Origin: Nocardia brasiliensis
Lineage (GTDB): Bacteria; Actinomycetota; Actinomycetes; Mycobacteriales; Mycobacteriaceae
Reading direction: 5' to 3'
DNA: 64,000 bases
NCBI RefSeq assembly: GCF_011801125.1
Contig: NZ_CP046171.1
Span: 6,882,001-6,946,000 of the forward strand
Part shown: one piece after another, positions 54,895 to 63,574 of the stretch
How positions within the stretch are numbered: the stretch's first letter is position 1
How the letters are laid out: each line of letters starts with the position of its first letter
Notes under the pieces: model-generated
The model's database searches: none
Told to the model about the DNA's origin: nothing
The model's input: only the letters and a program-made list of their open reading frames with translations
Program-made: the position numbers and the translations under genes

Positions 54895-55884
54895 ATGAAA
54901 CAGTCATTCTCCAGTTACGACGAACCCCTTGGCCCGCACTCCAGTCGGTATTTCGGCGATGGCTACAAGAACGTGGGCCGCGAGTTCACCCGGTTGTCCC
55001 TGAGCCGGTCCAATCAGGAGGGCGCCGAGCATGCGGGCCGCGCCCGGCTGACCTATCCCAGCGGCTGGTCGTCGAAGGCGGGCGGCGAACTCGTGCCGCA
55101 CGTGAGCAGCGTCGACACCGTCATGCTCGCCGCGGCGCTGTGTGACGCGGCGGTGGTGCGGTCGCGGCAACTGTCCCCGGCGGAGTCGGCGCGCTCGTGG
55201 GTGCGCCATGCCACCGTGCGGGCCGGCGCCGCGCCGCACGAGGATCTGGCCGATATTCCGGTCGTCGCGCAAGTCGTCGGCGCCTCCGACACCACCGAGT
55301 CCGAGATCGAGACCACGTTCAAGTTCCAGGTCGGCCCGCTGTCCGGCTCGCTGTCGATCGTGCACCCGCCCGGGGTCGGCGCACAGTCCGAACCCGGCTC
55401 GGACGAATTCGGCGGTCTCGCCGAGATCTTCGGTCCCGCACCGCACTACTACCTCAACGGCCTGGTGAATCACACTCTGACCGCGAGCGAACTCACGATC
55501 GACGAGACCGGCACCCGGATCACCGGACAGCACCGGATCACGCCGGGCCAGGTCGGCGGCTACTCCGGCGCGGAGTCCGCGTACTCCTACAGCTCCTCCC
55601 CCATCGACTCGGTGGTCGGCGCGGCGCAGTCGTCGCAAATCCTGCTCTACCACCTGGATTCGCTCACCCGCGCGAACAGCAACACGCTCTGGATGCGCAA
55701 GCTCGAGTTCATCACGGCCGGGCCGCACCGCCCGATCGAGGACACCTTCGAGGGCATCCTGGAGATCCGCCGCGCCTCGATCATCGATCGCGGTGGAAGC
55801 CGTTGGCGCAGCGCGGATATCCAGATCAAGGCGTTCAACGGCGTCACCGGTTCCTGCCTGCTCGCCCACCAGCTGCCGGAATGA
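54895..55884 (+). CDS. AvrD-like protein (syringolide-synthesis family)
   Basis: Protein of 329 aa from the ATG at 54895 (a GTG at 54871 is possible); AvrD of Pseudomonas syringae is about 311 aa. Features that I match to AvrD from memory are LGPHSSRYFGDGYKNVGREF at the N-terminus, then RLTYPSGWSSKAGGELVPHV followed by SSVDTVMLAAAL, and RAGAAPHEDL. The second half (VNHTLTASELTID, AQSSQILLYHLDSLTRANSN, LWMRKLEF) suggests a double hot-dog-like fold as in AfsA. AvrD directs the making of syringolides, acyl-sugar elicitors from a 3-oxoacyl chain and xylulose. The KAS III gene upstream fits that supply. Assignment rests on motifs, without a search. Confidence 0.7.
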   Translation: MKQSFSSYDEPLGPHSSRYFGDGYKNVGREFTRLSLSRSNQEGAEHAGRARLTYPSGWSSKAGGELVPHVSSVDTVMLAAALCDAAVVRSRQLSPAESARSWVRHATVRAGAAPHEDLADIPVVAQVVGASDTTESEIETTFKFQVGPLSGSLSIVHPPGVGAQSEPGSDEFGGLAEIFGPAPHYYLNGLVNHTLTASELTIDETGTRITGQHRITPGQVGGYSGAESAYSYSSSPIDSVVGAAQSSQILLYHLDSLTRANSNTLWMRKLEFITAGPHRPIEDTFEGILEIRRASIIDRGGSRWRSADIQIKAFNGVTGSCLLAHQLPE

Positions 55885-56549
55885 GCACCGACACCATCCG
55901 CGGTCCGGCCGCGCTCGGTACCAGGACGCGGCTACCGGCCATCCGGCTGGCGATCACCGGTGCCCCCGGCACCGGCAAGACCACGCTGGCCACCGCGCTG
56001 TCACTGGCCAGCGGGTTGCCGCACGCCGGTCTCGCACCGGAGTCCTCGGTGGTCACGAGCGGGCGGCGGCTCGCCGAGACCGTCGAGTTGCCGGTGCGCA
56101 TGTTCGAGCGGCGGGTCAGCGCCGAGGCGATCGCCGAATCCGGTTTCGTCTCCGACGGATCCGTGCTCAACGACTGGGCACGGGCCGAGTCCGTGCGGCG
56201 CGGCCGCAGCCTGCTCAGCTGGCTCACCAACCCGCGCGATATCCCGAATCGCATTTTCGAGCAGCGTTTTCTGGCCGCGCACGGGGCGATCGTCGCCCGC
56301 CGCGCGGCCGCGACCTACGACGCGTTCATCCACTTGCGACTGGATGCGGCGACCCTGGTTGGCGCGGACGCCGCGCAACGCACGCTGATCGACCGGATAC
56401 TGCTCGAGACGTTGCACGCCTCGACCGTGCCCTATTTCGTGTTCGGCGGGTCACTCGAGGATGTGGTCACGCACCTGACCCGTCTGTATCGTCTTCCAGA
56501 GCTCGTACCAGCTGCCCAGGCGGTCGCCGCCGCATCGAAAGCACCTTGA
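55881..56549 (+). CDS. P-loop kinase/ATPase, NadR-like (AAA_28), first copy
   Basis: Protein of 222 aa whose ATG overlaps the avrD-like stop (ATGA). Walker A is ITGAPGTGKTTLATAL (about residues 28-43). A likely Walker B is SGFVSDGSVLNDW, shared with the second copy as SFVSDGSVVHEW. IFEQRFLAAHGAIVARR and FIHLRLDA follow, as in NadR/thymidylate-kinase-like proteins that bind the substrate phosphate. It probably phosphorylates a small molecule; in this operon a sugar or a sugar-lipid is a reasonable guess. Confidence 0.7.
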   Translation: MSTDTIRGPAALGTRTRLPAIRLAITGAPGTGKTTLATALSLASGLPHAGLAPESSVVTSGRRLAETVELPVRMFERRVSAEAIAESGFVSDGSVLNDWARAESVRRGRSLLSWLTNPRDIPNRIFEQRFLAAHGAIVARRAAATYDAFIHLRLDAATLVGADAAQRTLIDRILLETLHASTVPYFVFGGSLEDVVTHLTRLYRLPELVPAAQAVAAASKAP

Positions 56550-56567
56550 GCAGAGGATAATTCGCTT

Positions 56568-58193
56568 ATGCCCATCGGACCGACCGAGACCGCGTTCCGG
56601 CGATCGGACACGGCGACCTGGACGCTCGTCGGAGTTTCCGTCGCCACCTTCATGCTGATGCTCGACCTGACCGTCGTGAATGTGGCGCTGCCGGATATCC
56701 GTTCGGCGTTCGACTCCTCGTTCTCGTCGCTGCAGTGGATTCTGGACGCCTACGCCCTCGGGCTGGCCGCGATCCTGCTCGCCGCGGGCTCGCTGGCCGA
56801 CCGCATCGGGCGCCGCAAGGTCTTCAACATCGGGATGATCGTTTTCGCGGTGTCCTCGCTGGTGTGCGGGATCGCACCGAACGTCGAGGTGCTCATCGTC
56901 GGCCGGTTCGTGCAGGGACTCGGCGGGGCAATACTTTTCGCGGTCGGCCCGGCGCTGCTCGGCCACGAGTTCCGCGGCAAGGACCGCGGCATGGCCTTCG
57001 GCGTCTTCGGCGCGGTGACCGGCCTCGCGATCGCTTTCGGCCCGCTGATCGGCGGCGGCCTCACCGAATCCGCGGGCTGGCGTTGGATTTTCCTCATCAA
57101 CGTGCCGCTCACGGTGGGTGCGCTCGCCACGGGCGTGCTGAAGATGCGCGAATCACGCAGCCACGCAACGCCACCCGTGGACTGGCTAGGCATGGTCACC
57201 TTCTCGACCGGGTTGTTCTTCCTGGTGCTCGGCCTGCTGCGGGGCCAGGAGGACGGCTGGGCCAGTGCGCGGATCATCATCTGCTTCGTGATCGCGGCGC
57301 TGCTGCTCGCCGGGTTCGCGAAAGTCCAGCTCGCGCGCCGGGGCCAAGCGATGTTCGACCTCAACCTGTTCCGTAACAACACCTTCGGCGGGTTGTCGGT
57401 CGTCACCGCGCTCTGTGCCTTCACCGTGATGCCCGCGCTGTTCCTGCTCATCTCCTACGTGCAGAACCAGCTCGGCTACTCCGCACTGGCCAGCGGCATC
57501 CGCTTCCTGCCGCTGACCCTGTTGCTGTTCGTGGCCGCCGCCATCGCCGGCGGTCTGGTCACCAAGCTCGCGCCCGCGGTCCTGGTCGGCACCTCACAGC
57601 TGCTGATCGCCGCGGGCCTGGCGGCGGTGGCGCTCACCGACGTCGACTCCGGCTGGACCGCACTGATTCCGGCGATGATCCTCATCGGGCTCGGCATGGG
57701 CATGTTCAGCCCACCGCGCGCCGCGCTCTCGATCGCGGTGACCATCCCGGACAAGGCGGGCATGGCCTCCGGGGTCAACGAGACCTTCCAGCAGGCCGGC
57801 CTTGCCATCGGTATCGCGGCGGTGGGCGCGTTCTTCCAGAACCGGGTCGACGACGCGTTCACCGACTCCGATGCCGTCCGAACCGCCCTGGGCGACAAGG
57901 CCGCCGAGGTCTCCGACGTGATCGCCGCGGGCGGCGGTGCGCAGGTGATCCCGGACGGCCCGCTGCGGGCCCTCGCGGACTCCGCGTACCTGTCCGGACT
58001 GCACCAGGCCATGCTGCTGACCGCGGTGCTCGCCGCGATCTCCGGCGTGGTCGCCTTCGTCACGCTGCGCCGCGAGGACTTGAACGAGGCCGCGCTGGCC
58101 TCGCCCGGCATTCCTCCGGAGGACGACGCGACCCGCCCGCTGCCACTGCCCGAGCAGGCACGCCGAGCCGAGCCGCTGCGCGGCGAGCGCTGA
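56568..58193 (+). CDS. MFS exporter, DHA2 (EmrB/QacA) family
   Basis: Protein of 541 aa with 14 predicted membrane helices, starting 18 bp after the kinase gene. The motif FMLMLDLTVVNVALPDIRSA in helix one and DRIGRRKVF between helices two and three are those of proton-driven drug exporters. GLGGAILFAVGPALLG and AFGVFGAVTGLAIAFGPLIG (motif C) mark the antiporter type. The operon setting suggests it exports the product of the KAS III and AvrD-like enzymes, or protects from it. The last 40 residues are charged. Confidence 0.9.
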   Translation: MPIGPTETAFRRSDTATWTLVGVSVATFMLMLDLTVVNVALPDIRSAFDSSFSSLQWILDAYALGLAAILLAAGSLADRIGRRKVFNIGMIVFAVSSLVCGIAPNVEVLIVGRFVQGLGGAILFAVGPALLGHEFRGKDRGMAFGVFGAVTGLAIAFGPLIGGGLTESAGWRWIFLINVPLTVGALATGVLKMRESRSHATPPVDWLGMVTFSTGLFFLVLGLLRGQEDGWASARIIICFVIAALLLAGFAKVQLARRGQAMFDLNLFRNNTFGGLSVVTALCAFTVMPALFLLISYVQNQLGYSALASGIRFLPLTLLLFVAAAIAGGLVTKLAPAVLVGTSQLLIAAGLAAVALTDVDSGWTALIPAMILIGLGMGMFSPPRAALSIAVTIPDKAGMASGVNETFQQAGLAIGIAAVGAFFQNRVDDAFTDSDAVRTALGDKAAEVSDVIAAGGGAQVIPDGPLRALADSAYLSGLHQAMLLTAVLAAISGVVAFVTLRREDLNEAALASPGIPPEDDATRPLPLPEQARRAEPLRGER

Positions 58194-58204
58194 ACGGCCG
58201 GCGC

Positions 58205-58993
58205 GTGTATCTCGTAGCCGGACAGCGACGTCCGCACATCAGGCTGGCGATCTCCGGGACCTACTCGACCGGTAAGAGCACGACCACCGAGGCGCTCTCA
58301 CTCGCCACCGGCATCCCGCGTACCCACGCGATGACCGCGCGCCAGCTGCTGATGGACATCGCGCCGGGCAAGACGCTCAACGAACTCAACTCGATCGAGC
58401 TGTTGCAGCTCGGACTGCGCCGCTTCGAGGAGCGGTTGCAGAACGAATCCGCAGGCGGCTCTTTCGTTTCCGACGGCTCGGTGGTGCACGAGTGGGTGTA
58501 CGGCACGGCGCGCCTGCGGGTCGGTATCAATCCCGGCGCACCGTGGCCTGCCCGGGTGCTGAAGTCAGTCGGCAGCATCGGCCGCAAAGGGCCCGTGCGC
58601 GACTACACCCAGATCTTCGGCGAGATCGTCAAGGAGCGGGCCACCACGCTGTACGACGCGTATGTCCATCTGCCGGTGGAGTTTCCGATGCACGCCGACG
58701 GGCATCGCCCGGTCTCCGAGTCGTTCCGGAAGCTGTCCGATCAATCCCTGCTCGAGGTGATCCGAGGTCTCGGCATCCCGTACGAGGTGGTCGGCGGCAG
58801 CGTGCACGAACGGATCGACAAGATCATCGAGTTGTTCGATCTCGATATCGTCATGCCGATCGAGGAGGCCATCGCGGAGGCGCATCGCCGAGTCGGGGCC
58901 ACCATCAAGGTGATCGAGAACGACGCGCGCTACCAGGCCGCCCAGCGCAAGAAGTCGATGGGCCAGCGGGTCAAGAACGCCATGCGGTACTGA
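58205..58993 (+). CDS. P-loop kinase/ATPase, NadR-like (AAA_28), second copy
   Basis: Protein of 262 aa from the GTG at 58205. Walker A is ISGTYSTGKSTTTEAL and the second acidic motif is FVSDGSVVHEW. It resembles the first copy over the whole core (PHIRLAISG against PAIRLAITG at the start; VPYFVFGGSLED against IPYEVVGGSVHE at the end) but is 40 residues longer, with a basic C-terminal tail (YQAAQRKKSMGQRVKNAMRY). The two may act on successive substrates or form a heterodimer. Last gene of the operon; a strong terminator follows. Confidence 0.7.
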   Translation: MYLVAGQRRPHIRLAISGTYSTGKSTTTEALSLATGIPRTHAMTARQLLMDIAPGKTLNELNSIELLQLGLRRFEERLQNESAGGSFVSDGSVVHEWVYGTARLRVGINPGAPWPARVLKSVGSIGRKGPVRDYTQIFGEIVKERATTLYDAYVHLPVEFPMHADGHRPVSESFRKLSDQSLLEVIRGLGIPYEVVGGSVHERIDKIIELFDLDIVMPIEEAIAEAHRRVGATIKVIENDARYQAAQRKKSMGQRVKNAMRY

Positions 58994-59011
58994 ACGCACC
59001 GCGACACAGCT

Positions 59012-59045
59012 GTGGGGCCCGGAGCGCATTCGCTCCGGGCCCCAC
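59012..59045. terminator. Terminator of the AvrD-like operon
   Basis: A perfect 15-bp stem (59012-59026 with 59031-59045) with a CATT loop, followed by ATTTG on the plus strand. It lies between convergent transcripts and may serve both. Confidence 0.8.
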
Positions 59046-59067
59046 ATTTGCCTTACCCCGCAATGAT

Positions 59068-59631
59068 TTACGGGATGGTCAGTACCTGGCCGGGGTTGAT
59101 CAGATCCGGGTTGTCGATCCCGCTCGCGTTCGCGATCTCCTGGTAGCGGTTGCCGTCACCGTAGAAGCGCTCGGCGATCGCCCACAGGGTGTCGCCCGGC
59201 TCGACCGTGTAGGTGCGCACCTCGGGGGCAGGCGGCGGCACCTCCTCGGCGGCAGGCGCGGCCTCGGCGGCGGGCTCCGGGGCGGGCAGCGGGTTGTCGG
59301 TCTTGGTGTTCGACGCCCACAGCGCGCTGCCGTCCTTGCCGTACAGCACCACATTGCGGTCCGCCTGCACGACCAGGCGGTCCGCGTCACCCTTGCCATT
59401 GGTCTCGGTGGACCAGGCCGCACCCTCGCCCTTGTACAGGACGAAGTTGCCATCGGACTGCAGGGTGGCGCGCTCCACACCCTGGTTGTGAGTCAGTGTG
59501 GACCACACAACATTTCCGTCCGGCTCGGACAGCACAAGGTTGCCGTCGCTCTGCAGGGTGAGGCTGTACGCACCTCCCTGCAGGGACTGGCCCAGTCCGA
59601 GTTCTTCGCCAACGCGCAGCGTGTCGCCCAC
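59068..59631 (-). CDS. Bulb-type lectin and LysM protein
   Basis: Protein of 187 aa from a GTG at 59631, preceded by AAAGGAAG. Residues 1-110 are a mannose-binding (bulb-type) lectin domain with three QxDxNxVLY-like repeats: LQSDGNLVLSE, LQSDGNFVLYKG and VQADRNVVLYG. An Ala/Pro/Glu linker follows, then a C-terminal LysM domain (YTVEPGDTLWAIAERFYGDG, then INPGQVLTIP) that binds peptidoglycan. No signal peptide is seen at this start, so the export route is unclear. Confidence 0.9.
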   Translation of the reverse strand: MGDTLRVGEELGLGQSLQGGAYSLTLQSDGNLVLSEPDGNVVWSTLTHNQGVERATLQSDGNFVLYKGEGAAWSTETNGKGDADRLVVQADRNVVLYGKDGSALWASNTKTDNPLPAPEPAAEAAPAAEEVPPPAPEVRTYTVEPGDTLWAIAERFYGDGNRYQEIANASGIDNPDLINPGQVLTIP

Positions 59632-59858
59632 GGTTCTTCCTTTCGAAGGTTTTGAAGAGCATCCGACATCGACGCCCGCCGTCCACACCAAGCGCGCATC
59701 TAGGCCGAAGATACTGCTCGAGTGGGAGTTACGGAGGTATTACGCGCATGGTTCGCCGAAAGTTCACTGTGGGGTGCGTCCTATTGCAGTCTCTCGTGCG
59801 GTATGCGATGGTCGAGCGCGAGCGCGCCGACATCCGCACCCACCACTAGGGTTGTGCC

Positions 59859-60320
59859 ATGACTCGGATGTCCGGCGGCCGCAGCGCCGCAACTGTCGCC
59901 ATCGTGCTCGGCTGCCTGGTGGCCGCGGCGTGTGGCAATTCGGATGATGGTGCGGCACAACCGAAGACCAGCACGACGAGCAGCGCGGCGCCGAGCACGC
60001 CGACCGAGGACGCCGGCAGCGATCGCGGCCGCGAACTCACCGCCGATCCGACCATCGTCGGGGCGAGGCCGATCCCGTTCACCTCGTGGACGCGCCTGGC
60101 CGACGATCGGATCGCGGTCAACTTCCAGACCGGCTCGCCGGAGTGCTACGGCGTGGACGCCACTGTGCGCGAGACCGATTCGACCGTCACCGTCGAGCTG
60201 CGCTCGGGCTCCCGGGCCGATGCCACCGGCCGGATGTGCACGATGATCGCCGTGTTCGCCTCGCTCGACCTGCAACTGAAGTCACCACTGGGCAACCGGC
60301 AGGTACTCAGCGCGGTGTAG
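59859..60320 (+). CDS. Lipoprotein of unknown function
   Basis: Protein of 153 aa. The lipoprotein signal peptide has lipobox VAAAC (Cys25). A Ser/Thr-rich linker is followed by a compact beta domain (RIAVNFQTGSPECYGVDATV, TVTVELRSGSRADATGRMCT) with two Cys that may pair. The domain form resembles small mycobacterial lipoproteins of unknown role. It is convergent with the GH20 gene, 12 bp away. Confidence 0.8.
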   Translation: MTRMSGGRSAATVAIVLGCLVAAACGNSDDGAAQPKTSTTSSAAPSTPTEDAGSDRGRELTADPTIVGARPIPFTSWTRLADDRIAVNFQTGSPECYGVDATVRETDSTVTVELRSGSRADATGRMCTMIAVFASLDLQLKSPLGNRQVLSAV

Positions 60321-60332
60321 TGAGCGCCCGCG

Positions 60333-61898
60333 CTACGGGGCAGGTTCGCCGATCTCGGCGCCGAGCGCGGCGAACTCGGGATAGCTACCGGCTTGCGGGG
60401 CGCCCCAGGTCTGCTGAGCCATGACCCGCAACGGCTCGGTGATGGCGGCGGCGATCTCGTCGGGCGTACGCACCGTCGGGTCGTCGCACCACACGAACAG
60501 CCCCGAACCCAGGTGGTTCGCGCTCTGCTGTGGGTCCAGACGGCTGCCGTCGACGAACAGCGACGGATCCCACAGGTGATAGGTGGCGGGCGCGGGCACG
60601 TTGCCCGCCGCCACCGGCCCACCCGCGACGAAGTAGGCAGGGGTGATCGCGGCGTTGCGCACCTCGTGCCCGGCCGCGACGAGATCGGCTGGGCTGCGCG
60701 CGTTTCCGAAGTACGGCAGCGGCAGCTGCGGTATGCCCGCCCGGCTCCAGTAGTCGATCACGATGTCGGTACCGATGGCCAGGGTGCCCGCGCCGACGTG
60801 CAGTCCGTCGTTCCAGATGCGCGGCCGCTTGCCGTGCGCCCTGACGATATCCGCGCCCCAGTTGATCAGGCCGAGGAAGGCGTCCACCGGCTGGGCGGCG
60901 GGCCCGTATGTCGCGCGGGCGAACGCACCGATCTGCGGGTAGTCGTCGTAGCTCGCGAGCTGCGCGCCGTCGAGCAGGAACTCGTCGGCGCCGAGATGCC
61001 AGTAGCGGCCGGGGAACAGCGGAAGGAACTCTTCCAGGATGTCGCGCATCAGGTCATAGCCGCGCGGGTCGGTGATGTCGATCGCCGCCTCGGAGACCTT
61101 GCCCGCCGCGCTGCGCAGCTTCAGCTCGGGATGCGCGGCCAGTATGCCGTTCATATGACCGGGGAAGTCCACCTCGGGCACGATCTCGACCTGGTACCGG
61201 GCCGCGTACTCGACCAGATCGCGGATGTCCTGCTTCGAATAGTGTTGCGCGGCGGTGATTTCCGGATGCCGCGCACTCTCGAGCCGAAATCCGAAGGTGT
61301 CGGACAGGTGCAGGTGCAGCAGGTTGAGCTTCAGCTGGCCCATTCGCCGGATCTGCGCCCGCAACAGCGGCACCGGCATGAACTCGCGGCCGACGTCGAG
61401 CATGAGGCTGCGCTCGCGGTAGCGCGGCCAATCCGTCACGGTGCCACCGGGAATCGAGGTTTGCCCGCGCAGCATCTGCAGCACCGACCTGGTGGCGTAG
61501 AACGCACCGGCCGCGCCGGCGCCACGTAGCTCCAGCGTCGGACCGACCGTGATCCGGTATGCCTCAGGCGTTTCGGGGGCATCCGGGACCGGCCCGGTCG
61601 TCAGGACGATATCCCCCGCCCCGCCCGCCGTGCCGGGCTGCGCGACCACATCGCCGCCGGTGACGGCGCGCAGCGAGGTCGCGAAATCCGTTGCGGTATC
61701 GCGCAACGCGGCCTCGGCATACCACACCCGGGCCGGTGCGCCGGGGGTGAACGAGGTACCGCCGGGCCGCCAGGCCTGCACCGACGGCAATGTCCGCGGC
61801 GCGGCCGGTTCCGCCGCGGCCGGTGGCGCACCGCCGATCCCGAGCCCGGCCGCGACCAGCGCCGCGGCCACACCGGCAGCCATCATCCGCATCGACAT
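60333..61898 (-). CDS. Secreted beta-N-acetylhexosaminidase, GH20 family
   Basis: Protein of 521 aa from the ATG at 61898. A signal peptide (RMMAAGVAAALVAAGLGIGG) is followed by the GH20b domain and the catalytic TIM barrel from about residue 160 (RYRERSLMLDVGREFMPVPL, LHLHLSDTFGFRLES, EVDFPGHMNGI). The catalytic pair is Asp-Glu in WHLGADEFLLDG. The enzyme releases N-acetylhexosamine from chitin or peptidoglycan-type glycans outside the cell by substrate-assisted catalysis. Confidence 0.93.
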   Translation of the reverse strand: MSMRMMAAGVAAALVAAGLGIGGAPPAAAEPAAPRTLPSVQAWRPGGTSFTPGAPARVWYAEAALRDTATDFATSLRAVTGGDVVAQPGTAGGAGDIVLTTGPVPDAPETPEAYRITVGPTLELRGAGAAGAFYATRSVLQMLRGQTSIPGGTVTDWPRYRERSLMLDVGREFMPVPLLRAQIRRMGQLKLNLLHLHLSDTFGFRLESARHPEITAAQHYSKQDIRDLVEYAARYQVEIVPEVDFPGHMNGILAAHPELKLRSAAGKVSEAAIDITDPRGYDLMRDILEEFLPLFPGRYWHLGADEFLLDGAQLASYDDYPQIGAFARATYGPAAQPVDAFLGLINWGADIVRAHGKRPRIWNDGLHVGAGTLAIGTDIVIDYWSRAGIPQLPLPYFGNARSPADLVAAGHEVRNAAITPAYFVAGGPVAAGNVPAPATYHLWDPSLFVDGSRLDPQQSANHLGSGLFVWCDDPTVRTPDEIAAAITEPLRVMAQQTWGAPQAGSYPEFAALGAEIGEPAP

Positions 61899-61917
61899 GC
61901 CGCCCACTCTACGAAAG

Positions 61918-61979
61918 CGCACGCCCCGCGTGGGCGAATCACGAAGCGATTCGGCCGCACAGGCTGCGCGGGGCGTGCG
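61918..61979 (-). terminator. Terminator of purH
   Basis: A perfect 13-bp outer stem (61918-61930 with 61967-61979) encloses a 36-nt loop, with an inner GAATC/GATTC stem. It lies 11 bp past the purH stop. Confidence 0.6.
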
Positions 61980-61990
61980 ATGGTCTCGGG

Positions 61991-63574
61991 TCAGTGCGCG
62001 AAGTGCCGCGAACCGGTCAGGTACAGCGTGACGCCCGCCTCCCGGGACAGGTCGATGGTCTCCTGATCGCGCACCGAACCGCCCGGCTGCACGATCGCCC
62101 GTACGCCCGCCTGGATGAGTTGCTGCGGCCCGTCCGGGAACGGAAAGAACGCGTCCGATGCCGCGACCGAGCCCTTGGCCCGATCACCCGCGCGCTGCAC
62201 CGCCAACTGCACCGCGTCCACCCGGTTGACCTGCCCCATGCCGACGCCGACCGAGGCGCCGTCGTGTGCGAGCAGAATCGCGTTCGACTTCACCGCACGG
62301 CAGGCGCGCCAAGCGAATTCGAGATCGGCGAGGGTCTCGGCGTCGGCCGCCGGGCCCGCCACCAGGGTCCAGTTGGCCGGATCGTCGCCGGCGGCGTCGA
62401 GGATGTCGCGCTGCTGCAGCAGCGCGCCGCCGCTGATCGGACGCAGCTCGGCGCCCGCCCGGCGCGGCGGCTCGGCGACCAGGATGCGCACGTTCTTCTT
62501 GCGCTGCAACACCTCCACCGCGCCGTCGGCGTAGGCGGGGGCCACGATCACCTCGGTGAAGATCTCGGCGACCTGTTCGGCCAGCTCGACGGTGACCTCG
62601 CGGTTGACCGCGATCACCCCGCCGAACGCGCTGACCGGATCACAAGCGTGCGCCTTGCGGTGCGCCTCAGCGATATCGGCGCCGGTCGCGATGCCGCAGG
62701 GGTTGGCGTGCTTGATGATCGCCGCGGTCGGGGCAGTGTGGTCGTAGGCGGCGCGCCACGCGGCGTCGGCGTCGGTGTAGTTGTTGTACGACATCTCCTT
62801 GCCGTGCAGCTGCCGCGCCTGCGCGAGACCGGCACCCGCGCCTGCGTCGGTGTAGAGCGCCGCCGCCTGATGCGGGTTCTCGCCGTAGCGCAGCACCGCG
62901 GCGCGCTCCCAGGTGCCACCGAGCCAGCCGGGGAACTGCTCGCCCGCGTCGGCGGGCGCCTGCGCGACGCCGGGCACCAGCACCGAGGTCATCCAGCTCG
63001 CCACCGCGACGTCATAGCTCGCCGTATGCTGGAAAGCCTTGGCCGCCAAAGCGGTCCGCTCGGACAGGGTGAATCCGCCGGACTTCGCCGCGGCCAGCAC
63101 CTGGTCGTAGTCGCCGGTGTCGACGACCACCGCGACGGAGGGATGATTCTTCGCCGCCGCACGCACCATCGAGGGCCCGCCGATGTCGATCTGCTCGACG
63201 CACTCGTCGGTGGTGGCACCGCTGGCGACGGTCGCGGTGAACGGATAGAGGTTCACCACCACCAGCTCGAACGCCGCGACGCCCAGCTCGGCCAGCTGAT
63301 CGGCGTGCTCCTGCTTGCGCAGATCGGCGAGGATGCCCGCGTGCACCCGCGGATGCAGCGTCTTCACCCGCCCGTCGAGCGTCTCCGGGAAACCGGTGAG
63401 CTCCTCGACCTTGGTCACCGGGATGCCCGCGTCGGCGATCTTGCTCGCCGTCGAGCCGGTCGAGACCAGCTCAATGCCCGCGGCGTGCAAGCCGGTCGCG
63501 AGTTCGATGAGGCCGGTCTTGTCGTAGACACTCACCAAGGCCCGGCGGAGCGGCTTGCGCTCATGCTCGCTCAT
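61991..63574 (-). CDS. purH: Bifunctional AICAR formyltransferase/IMP cyclohydrolase PurH
   Basis: Protein of 527 aa, full length. The N-terminal IMP cyclohydrolase domain has [17 protein letters not shown] and [13 protein letters not shown], then [13 protein letters not shown]. The AICAR transformylase part has [20 protein letters not shown] (with the Lys/His catalytic loop following in [18 protein letters not shown]) and KHANPCGIA. It does the last two steps of IMP synthesis. It overlaps the purN gene by 14 bp, as in related actinobacteria. Confidence 0.97.
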   Translation of the reverse strand: MSEHERKPLRRALVSVYDKTGLIELATGLHAAGIELVSTGSTASKIADAGIPVTKVEELTGFPETLDGRVKTLHPRVHAGILADLRKQEHADQLAELGVAAFELVVVNLYPFTATVASGATTDECVEQIDIGGPSMVRAAAKNHPSVAVVVDTGDYDQVLAAAKSGGFTLSERTALAAKAFQHTASYDVAVASWMTSVLVPGVAQAPADAGEQFPGWLGGTWERAAVLRYGENPHQAAALYTDAGAGAGLAQARQLHGKEMSYNNYTDADAAWRAAYDHTAPTAAIIKHANPCGIATGADIAEAHRKAHACDPVSAFGGVIAVNREVTVELAEQVAEIFTEVIVAPAYADGAVEVLQRKKNVRILVAEPPRRAGAELRPISGGALLQQRDILDAAGDDPANWTLVAGPAADAETLADLEFAWRACRAVKSNAILLAHDGASVGVGMGQVNRVDAVQLAVQRAGDRAKGSVAASDAFFPFPDGPQQLIQAGVRAIVQPGGSVRDQETIDLSREAGVTLYLTGSRHFAH

